A stretch of DNA of 64,000 nucleotides, from the NCBI RefSeq assembly GCF_003351225.1, contig NZ_QQSY01000002.1:695917-759916 (forward strand). The letters are read 5' to 3'. The translations under genes and the position numbers were made by a program. Under the pieces are notes generated by a model. It saw only the letters and a program-made list of their open reading frames with translations. It was not told where the DNA came from and made no database searches. Every line of letters starts with the position of its first letter. The first letter of the stretch is position 1. Positions 59,001-64,000 of this stretch are shown here, piece by piece. This stretch comes from Dyella solisilvae (GTDB lineage Bacteria > Pseudomonadota > Gammaproteobacteria > Xanthomonadales > Rhodanobacteraceae).

Positions 59001-61236
59001 TGACGCACCAACCGCACGCGCGCCCGATCACGGGCAGGCGGCCGCCTGGTGGCGCCAGGCGCTTGCGTTACCCATGCCCATCCCCGAAGCAGATACCGAA
59101 CTTCTGAGGCATGTGGAATTGCTTTTCCAGGCTGCGGGCCGGCTGGAACTGTCAGGGCCAGAGCGCACTGTGATGCTCGGCGATTCATCCCTTGCAGCGG
59201 TGCCGGTGGAACGCAGCGTCGCCAGGGACGACAAATGGCCGCTACGCACTGCGGAGCCGACGGGGGCAGATGATCGATCAGCAAGGGAACCCACATACGA
59301 GGATGAGCCCTCTCCGCCCCGCGCGGGCTCCAAGGCGTCGGACAGTCGTGACACTGCAAAGGGTTACGCCCGGCTAGTGGGTGCTCTCGACCCGGAAACC
59401 TTTCCGAAACTCACGGGAGGCAAGTCCGATAGCCACCATGGCTGGCGTGGCAAGCTCGAGACCCATCTCGCCAAGCTGCAGCGAGAGTTCGGCGAGCACA
59501 CCAATCTCGGCTTGCTGATCGGTTACACGCGACACCGCCTGCGATACGGCGGACGTCGCAAGCCGCATCTCCAGCACGCGACGCTCGGCTGGCTGAGGCG
59601 GTTTGCCTCCGACCTGCTGGCCATCGCCGGTCAGCAGTCCATCCTCGAATGGGAAACGGACGAATTCCGCGCCCGGTACATGGCAGTGCTTGTCGGCAAG
59701 CCTGTCACCGCGCGCCGCCAGGCGTTCGATGCACTGATGCCCTTCCATCAGTATTTGGTCGAAGTCCATCAGATGCCAGAGATCCCTCTTGCCGAGCTTG
59801 CGGCGTTTGCCGGTGTTCGGGTGACCTTTGTGGATCCTGGCATGCTTACTGGCAGAGAGGTTGAGGGTGTGCTCGCGGAGCTCCACGCAGACCTGACAGC
59901 CGAAGCAGCCAGGGAGGATCGCACCCCCGAGGCAATGCGGTTACTGGAACTGCGAGAGATCATGTTCCTCATCCTCGAGGGAAGCGGTATTCGCCCGGCG
60001 AGCGCCTTCGGGCTGACGTTGGGGGATGTCGTATTGCTGGGGCTCGGGAGGGACTTTGTCCGCGTTCGTACCAGCGGCGGGTATGGCCGTGCCAAGAGCA
60101 CCGCATCACTGGGATTCGTACCACTGGAAGGCTCCACCTGGGAAAAATCGCGCACTCGTCTGGTCGCATGGGTGGAGCAGGAAAAGAGGTCACTCAGCGA
60201 CACGCCGTGGTGGAACGCGCCGTTGTTTGCGGTCAAGGCCGGTGAGAAGCGACGTTTCAGCCGCTCCTACCTCACCCGCAGAATCGACCAATTGCTGAAA
60301 TGGGTCAGCGCAAACCGCAAGGCGCACACGTATTGGTTGAGAAAGAATCGAATCAGCGCACGACACGAGCAAGTGGCCGACCTATTGCAGCCGATGGCGC
60401 GTGATACCTATGCGGCCATGTGCATCTCTGGACACACGCTGATCCAGACACCCATGCAGCATTACATCAGCGATCCCGCAATCGCCTTTAGTGGTCAACT
60501 CCGCGAGGGACGCAGTGCCACTCGCGCCGACATCCTTGCCGTAACCAATCTGGATGCGCCCTCCCTCGACATGGCGTGGCTGCGCGCGGGTGCCGCGCGC
60601 TCACCACAACGGCTGGGCATCGTGTTCACTCGACTCAATTCGGTACCCGCACCGGCACCCGCAGAGCACCTGACCGAGCCACCACCACTGAAGCACCGCC
60701 AGACCATTAGTCCCAGGCATATCGATGGGTATGCCCGCGCCCTCCACCAGTACAGAGATCGGCATGAAGCCCTGCTACACAGCGGTTTGTCCGGAAGACA
60801 GGCGGATGCTATGGATCGGCTTGCGTCCGAATATGTCAGCCGGAAAGGGTTGGCGCCCTGGCCTCTGGCCCAGTTGCGTCAAAAACGCATTGTCCTAAAG
60901 CCGCCCCGTCACCTGAGCGGCACAAAGAAGCTGTTTGCCTTCCTGAGCGCCCCCCCTGACGCCGATACGAAGCTGCTTGCCGAAATTTTCGTGGAGCAGG
61001 CACACATCGAACGATTGCACCATTCGGACGTTCTCATGGTCCTTACGACGGCGCACCAGGTCGACGCTGCCCGACGATTCCTCGCGACCACCAACCTCGC
61101 GTTAGGAATAGATGTTTCCGCTGACTCGAACGTCCTGACGACACGCGGCGGCGGGGACAGAGGCATGTCCCACGCCGCCGCCTTCCGTTGGGTAATGGCC
61201 ATCGTTTGGATTTTCACCAAACTCCAGATGAAGTGA
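56059..61236 (+). CDS. Giant protein with three tandem tyrosine-recombinase-like modules
   Basis: 1725 residues, soluble, starting MDSRASQLRVLDQLDG. I see three successive recombinase-like folds. Module 1: ATGIREL (R318), R433 in QVRLALAAEL, GDTF at 454 and HYS (Y466), with His changed to D455. Module 2: TGARPHS (R555), K580, R666 in NHYRHRLNACL and W689 in LGWV, with the 23-residue R-to-W spacing of Cre, but A698 at the position of the tyrosine. Module 3: SGIRPAS (R1312), K1346, R1435, H1459 in SGHTLIQT and Y1469 in QHYIS, a complete set, preceded by a helical core-binding region (about 1120-1260). About 250 further residues follow. Typical integrases are 300-450 residues. It starts 249 bases from a tRNA scar. 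The family is not recognised; the module reading is by motif only. Confidence 0.7.
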   Translation: MDSRASQLRVLDQLDGVAIPGAWAKAVADALNYLWASAAPEDRTILFPLGHFLAENANELALLRATGSPGARPPPGSRQDNPVSATLLLFRPEMQFPGLNRLLLVLATAAIEVGSSVPDKQRRRIAGLAGIIRGALEDRDSPLRLILGDSPSLPRMILSVDTQFRDGGDRLHQTFGAAWRQWIRDTLIRWIRADPIQLSAALRPHALLLDIEAPSQEVGGGADPDDQSVVQCDVSEPASEGEPEDSPRIRKCKAIANGMVRASGGDLYSPVDQIAPSELITTLAKAAMQAAKAAVATGHSVEAEGPAALALALATGIRELDLELVVWGTKASDKTIAIDPNHPWLYRCICMPPYAVKPPSTLNGWLEEPAEQLAWPLPPGLHHVLRQISPSGAPTVGTAVLPRRSMPAADRYHLWGISQRLAPEIGLAPSQVRLALAAELTQRFGSEIAQLVLGDTFSLSAAPAHYSAQPGGEVVAAVTAIQQRWFGETVQSAPGASQTLGSKLVLTDEAARRWPAQLRQQMRSASHQRKGSEIAQWRAHRDHLVGALCAVTGARPHSWLGEIDLDQVVPEFAVIVITDKASDMLRMTRIAATGRRWLADLRIFLDRLCQLADGAPDTEAARHAVRILRSDAPLFSMPDGEGGPLTVAEFRCTMPEPLRDTPNHYRHRLNACLQREHVDAELRHAQLGWVVTPAHALADLSPWSAKAFGDVMAPVLDEIMVRDGWYPPTQRTPRWSWDGVPERPLKDWASVAQAHASKHDENVRRLKAKLVERWKEVSGDVCERLAQAVAEYFPSLRINIETRRLELASDLQKAPAVEMSQAHYGLLCDRVRQGDKEPNDATEGIAARILLFRIILAARRRGLVQGPLPSRPILSVTSNPSPFLPGLGLAVRHAEALRYRLLERASKGRAHDQGPLATTSVLAYSAYRDLPLATAAVAAAAKGVRSHARVDCIRIPAVVDRALVPMAFGGLPALVLARRSHDAPTARAPDHGQAAAWWRQALALPMPIPEADTELLRHVELLFQAAGRLELSGPERTVMLGDSSLAAVPVERSVARDDKWPLRTAEPTGADDRSAREPTYEDEPSPPRAGSKASDSRDTAKGYARLVGALDPETFPKLTGGKSDSHHGWRGKLETHLAKLQREFGEHTNLGLLIGYTRHRLRYGGRRKPHLQHATLGWLRRFASDLLAIAGQQSILEWETDEFRARYMAVLVGKPVTARRQAFDALMPFHQYLVEVHQMPEIPLAELAAFAGVRVTFVDPGMLTGREVEGVLAELHADLTAEAAREDRTPEAMRLLELREIMFLILEGSGIRPASAFGLTLGDVVLLGLGRDFVRVRTSGGYGRAKSTASLGFVPLEGSTWEKSRTRLVAWVEQEKRSLSDTPWWNAPLFAVKAGEKRRFSRSYLTRRIDQLLKWVSANRKAHTYWLRKNRISARHEQVADLLQPMARDTYAAMCISGHTLIQTPMQHYISDPAIAFSGQLREGRSATRADILAVTNLDAPSLDMAWLRAGAARSPQRLGIVFTRLNSVPAPAPAEHLTEPPPLKHRQTISPRHIDGYARALHQYRDRHEALLHSGLSGRQADAMDRLASEYVSRKGLAPWPLAQLRQKRIVLKPPRHLSGTKKLFAFLSAPPDADTKLLAEIFVEQAHIERLHHSDVLMVLTTAHQVDAARRFLATTNLALGIDVSADSNVLTTRGGGDRGMSHAAAFRWVMAIVWIFTKLQMK

Positions 61237-61264
61237 GGCCTCGAGTCGACTTCAGTACTGGCTG

Positions 61265-61984
61265 CTAGGTTTCCAGCCGCGTCGCGTCGTCAACCGTCCA
61301 CAGTTGCGCCTTACTTCCCCGCACGAGCGCACCGACCAGCATCGCCTGCCGATCGAGAATGTGACCGATCTCCGCCCACGTCCAGCGAGGATCGTCGCGG
61401 GGCAGCTGCACGCGGTGCTCGCCGTCGGTGACGAGCAGTTGGTGACCGCGCTGATCGTCCCGTACAAGTCCTTTGATGGCGAACGATCCCTCCTTGCGCA
61501 ATTCGCTGTCGGGATCGGGTTGGGTGAAGGCGGCGGGCGGGAGAACCGGGAGTTTGCGTGCCTCGCCTGCGCAGACTGCAAACACGTCCAGACCAAAGAC
61601 ATGACGGGCACGCGATACGGCCTGAATAACCGCAACAAGGTCCAGCCGCTTCACCACTTGCGCGATCGGCAGCGGTCGTGCCAAGTCACCATTAGCCTGC
61701 ACTTCGATGGCCGTTGCCTCGGTATCGACAGCGAAAGTAGTCAGATCATAGGGCGTCCCATCATGCTCATTGGGACGCACTTGCATCCGGACTTCTGCGC
61801 CATCCAGGACCAAGGCAGAAAACCGTGCTCCGAGGGCCTTACGCAGCGCCCGGTACACCGGACGCACTCCACCAAACTTGTTGATGTCAACTTCGGTCAG
61901 CGGGATCCGCCCGCTGTTTTCGCAGGCGTCGGCAAGCTTCAGAATAATCAATCCTTCGCTTTCGCGGTCAGCATTGTCAGACAT
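61265..61984 (-). CDS. Hypothetical protein, convergent with the giant recombinase gene
   Basis: A 239-residue, acidic, soluble protein starting MSDNADRESEGLIILKLADA, with a good GAGGAG box before the ATG at 61984. No membrane segment, signal peptide or known family is seen. The middle contains VQANGDLARPLPIAQVVKRL and the C-terminal half reads as alternating strands and short helices (FAIKGLVRDDQRGHQLLVTDGEHRVQL), possibly a small beta-barrel. Its stop lies 28 bases from that of the giant gene. A long perfect hairpin occupies its leader. Confidence 0.7.
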   Translation of the reverse strand: MSDNADRESEGLIILKLADACENSGRIPLTEVDINKFGGVRPVYRALRKALGARFSALVLDGAEVRMQVRPNEHDGTPYDLTTFAVDTEATAIEVQANGDLARPLPIAQVVKRLDLVAVIQAVSRARHVFGLDVFAVCAGEARKLPVLPPAAFTQPDPDSELRKEGSFAIKGLVRDDQRGHQLLVTDGEHRVQLPRDDPRWTWAEIGHILDRQAMLVGALVRGSKAQLWTVDDATRLET

Positions 61985-62736
61985 GATTTTCTCCTCAATG
62001 AGTGGAGTGGGGTGGCTCGGTCCGGCCGCGCGAACAAAGGGCTGCCGGACCGAGCCGAACGCCGGTGCCCAAGAGGAATGAGATGTGCAAGGCTGGACGA
62101 CGCGCGATGCGCCCGGGCCTCAAGGATTTGGCAGGTGCGACTGCGAGGAACTGAGTCGACCAAAATTTGGATGAGCAATGCGATGCGTCGCATTCAGGCG
62201 CAATCCCAATGCGGTAAAGATTCACTTCGAGTATTGCTGGCCACTCGACCGCGAAAACACCAACAGTGGCACCTTAGATGTCGGTGGCGACCGTCATTCG
62301 AGGGGGCTAGCCCGACGGGCGACACGAAGCGCAGCTATCAATAACGACAGCCACGACTGCTTGCTAGGCGTGGGATTCAGGTTTGGGTCGTGCGATTAGG
62401 AGGTCGCTACGACCGCACTTAGGTGGCACGCCCCATCTGCTCGATGGCCGGGAAAGCACTAGCTTTCCGGCGTGATCTGCCGCCCAGAGGGCCAGCTAAA
62501 TGTTGAGCAGGCGATCCCCCCTGCAATGGGACGGGCACCGCCCGTAGGGCTACAGTCGTCCAAATGAGCGCAGGCGTCAACTATGACCTCGTCTCGCGGC
62601 TACTTTCGTGGTCCCGTGGCTTCTCCCCGCCGATGTCTTTACGGGACGAGGTGCGACTGATGAAGCAAAAAGTGCCGATAAAGATTTGGTGCTGGCCAAA
62701 CCAATCGACCTTCCAGATCCGAGAGTGTCAAATGCG
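61985..62736. other. Intergenic region with leader and other hairpins
   Basis: About 750 bases without a supported gene. The left part holds the leader of the 61265-61984 gene. A 7-bp hairpin GGAAAGC-ACTA-GCTTTCC lies at 62451-62468. Short open frames here do not have convincing composition or start signals. No tRNA or repeat array is seen. Confidence 0.5.
62014..62056 (-). repeat. 12-bp perfect inverted repeat in the leader of the 61265-61984 gene
   Basis: GGCTCGGTCCGG (62014-62025) and CCGGACCGAGCC (62045-62056) enclose 19 bases. It ends 29 bases before the ATG at 61984, close enough to act as an attenuator, a regulator site or an RNA leader structure. Confidence 0.6.
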
Positions 62737-63360
62737 TCAGGGACTCTTCGCCGCCGTCTGCGTCGTCGCTGCGCTTGCAGCGCTCGCAGGTACCTTCCCA
62801 GTTGGTGGTCCGCTCGGATTCGTAACTTCGAGCTGTGTCACCGGGTAGACCCACGCCAGATAGGCGAGGAAGAAGGCAAACGCCATGACGAGAACGCTCA
62901 AGCCAACTCCGGACGAATCGAATTCCATACCGAAGAACTTTGCCACGAAGCGGCGGGGATCCGGTTGCCCATCCACTGCCGGCGCAACACCCTGTCCTTC
63001 ACGGACAAACTGGAGATAGGCCAGATAGAGCGCAATGATGAATGCGCCTGTGACGACGAAGAAAATCATCATCGAGGCGACGTGGTGCCAGATCCAGGTT
63101 TCGCGGCGCAGATTGGCGTCACCCACCTTTTCCTGGACTCGTAGGTTTGCCACTAGCAAATCCTTCGTGAATCCACAGACCGCTGGCGCGTGCACCCGGT
63201 CTGCCGAACACGCCTGCACCCAGTCTTTAGTGCCAGCGTCATAGGGACCAGGTGCGGCTCGCAGATAAGTAATTAGTGAGAACGCGGCGCCGATGGCGCA
63301 GATTGCGAGGGCGGTGAGGAGCAAGGCTTTTGCAGCAGGAAAGGCGCGATCGACGGTCAT
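62737..63360 (-). CDS. Hypothetical membrane protein
   Basis: A 207-residue protein starting MTVDRAFPAAKALLLTALAI, with AAGGAGAG before the ATG at 63360. Three hydrophobic segments are visible: about residues 10-30, 92-115 (SMMIFFVVTGAFIIALYLAYL) and 150-172 (VGLSVLVMAFAFFLAYLAWV). Between the first two is a loop with a Cys pair (VQACSADRVHAPAVCGF) likely to be disulphide-bonded outside the cytoplasm. The tail is Ala/Thr/Pro-rich. No family recognised. It starts 11 bases after the secreted-protein gene, so the two form an operon. Confidence 0.75.
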   Translation of the reverse strand: MTVDRAFPAAKALLLTALAICAIGAAFSLITYLRAAPGPYDAGTKDWVQACSADRVHAPAVCGFTKDLLVANLRVQEKVGDANLRRETWIWHHVASMMIFFVVTGAFIIALYLAYLQFVREGQGVAPAVDGQPDPRRFVAKFFGMEFDSSGVGLSVLVMAFAFFLAYLAWVYPVTQLEVTNPSGPPTGKVPASAASAATTQTAAKSP

Positions 63361-63371
63361 GAATGCTCTCC

Positions 63372-63959
63372 TTAGCAAACCCCATTCGGCGGAACAGACT
63401 GGCCGTTGGGACACACTTTCGGCTTTGCAGGCGGGTTTTTAGGGCCATTGCTCGTCGGAAGCGGATTCGGGCCTAGATCCCCGTAGTTAGTCCCAATCTG
63501 ACCATCACCATCACCGCCACTTCCCGGACCCGGTGGCGCCGTTTCTTGATGGTCGCCAGGAGGCCTTGTTGGGGGCGTTTGGCCTTGCTGTTTTGGCTGC
63601 GTGGAGTGGTCGTCGTTGCTCTCATGACCGGGGGACCAGGTGTGGATCTCGCCGGTATTTGGATCCCGGTACTGGATGACCACCGGGTCGAACTTCTGGG
63701 TTTGCACTCGGAGCGCACCAGTCACGGGATCAACGTACTTAATCCGAATCTCGTAGGACTTGGCCGCAGGCGCTTGACCTGGTAACGCGCCTGCCCCGAG
63801 CTGACCCGGGAACCGACCGACGGAATCCACGCTGGGCATGCCACCTGCCGCTCCTGGGCCTGGCATTCCACCGCCTGGCGCAGACTGGGCAGCCAACCCG
63901 AATGCCATTGTCATGGCCCCAACCAACGCCACCGCTGCACACGCCTTGGACATCGACAT
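63372..63959 (-). CDS. Hypothetical secreted Gly/Pro-rich protein
   Basis: A 195-residue protein with a signal peptide (MSMSKACAAVALVGAMTMAFG LAAQSA), a GGGAGG box before the ATG at 63959, and low-complexity Gly/Pro regions. A central segment has two similar short beta-hairpin-like phrases, VDPVTGALRVQ and RDPNTGEIHTW. The C-terminus is Pro/Asn/Lys-rich and ends with two cysteines (CPNGQSVPPNGVC). No enzyme motif is visible. A surface or secreted structural role is plausible together with the next membrane protein. Confidence 0.72.
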   Translation of the reverse strand: MSMSKACAAVALVGAMTMAFGLAAQSAPGGGMPGPGAAGGMPSVDSVGRFPGQLGAGALPGQAPAAKSYEIRIKYVDPVTGALRVQTQKFDPVVIQYRDPNTGEIHTWSPGHESNDDHSTQPKQQGQTPPTRPPGDHQETAPPGPGSGGDGDGQIGTNYGDLGPNPLPTSNGPKNPPAKPKVCPNGQSVPPNGVC

Positions 63960-64000
63960 GTTCGCCTCCCTTACCCACGGGCCTGTCCACGGCCGCCCCC

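Larger units (their letters stand above)
55766..64000. mobile_element. Putative integrated element (left end within window, right end outside)
   Basis: The tRNA-Met scar marks one end. To its right are an AT-rich palindrome cluster, the giant recombinase-like gene and three unrecognised genes that differ in character from the core genes to the left. A second copy of the 45 bases as part of an intact minus-strand tRNA is predicted beyond 64000. The hsd genes lie on the other side of the scar and need not belong to the element. Confidence 0.5.

Noticed and set aside
62564-62848. 94-codon plus-strand frame with a hydrophobic end
   Set aside because: Its 3' third is antisense to the membrane-protein gene at 62737-63360, which has a strong ribosome-binding site and operon context; no good start signal here.

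Overview
The window looks like chromosomal DNA of a high-GC gammaproteobacterium of the Xanthomonadales, most likely Rhodanobacteraceae (Dyella/Rhodanobacter/Luteibacter type). This rests on the F-type ATP synthase operon, a phasin, two TonB-dependent receptors whose proteins end in Phe, and a xylan locus built like the Xanthomonas one. The taxonomic placement is inference; no rRNA is present.

Layout. (1) 1-6088, minus: atpI-B-E-F-H-A-G-D, with atpD cut by the window edge. There is a good promoter upstream of atpI and small hairpins in several gaps, including four tandem hairpins with an ATGGAT loop. (2) 6257-8459, minus: a phasin, queD, an RRM-like small protein and ppk2. (3) 8596-40787: a large xylan/glucuronoxylan utilisation locus. 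A TonB-dependent receptor, GPH symporter, GH43 and aldose epimerase run leftward from 15 kb. exuT, GH10 xylanase and uxaC run rightward. An eight-gene minus-strand run (GH67, SGNH esterase, ManD, GH43_12, GH3, kdgK, uxuB, GH35) follows, with stop/start overlaps. Then come a LacI-type regulator, the xylB-xylA-xylE operon and a divergent AraC-type xylR. Operator-like 14-mers close to TGGTAGCGCTAACA sit upstream of the receptor, exuT, xylB, xylR and GH67, and tie the locus into one regulon. (4) 40797-46159, minus: a second TonB-dependent receptor translationally coupled to a GH74 xyloglucanase. (5) 46610-55431, minus: a type I restriction-modification operon hsdM-hsdS-(PD-D/ExK nuclease)-(HTH-nucleotidyltransferase)-(HEPN)-hsdR plus a small unknown gene. 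(6) 55766-64000: a 45-base 3' half of a tRNA-Met gene, a cluster of palindromes, then a 1725-residue protein. I read this protein as three consecutive tyrosine-recombinase folds, of which only the last keeps a full set of catalytic residues. Three unrecognised genes follow. The strand of the tRNA remnant implies that the intact tRNA, and so the far end of an integrated element, lies to the right of the window.

How the genes work together. Oligosaccharides enter through the outer-membrane receptor and are trimmed by GH10, GH67, GH43, GH3 and an esterase. Xylose enters via XylE and is metabolised by XylA/XylB. Glucuronate enters via ExuT and passes UxaC, UxuB, ManD and KdgK to KDPG; the KDPG aldolase is not in the window. 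The most novel item is the triple-recombinase protein beside the tRNA remnant. Second is the nucleotidyltransferase/HEPN pair built into the restriction operon.
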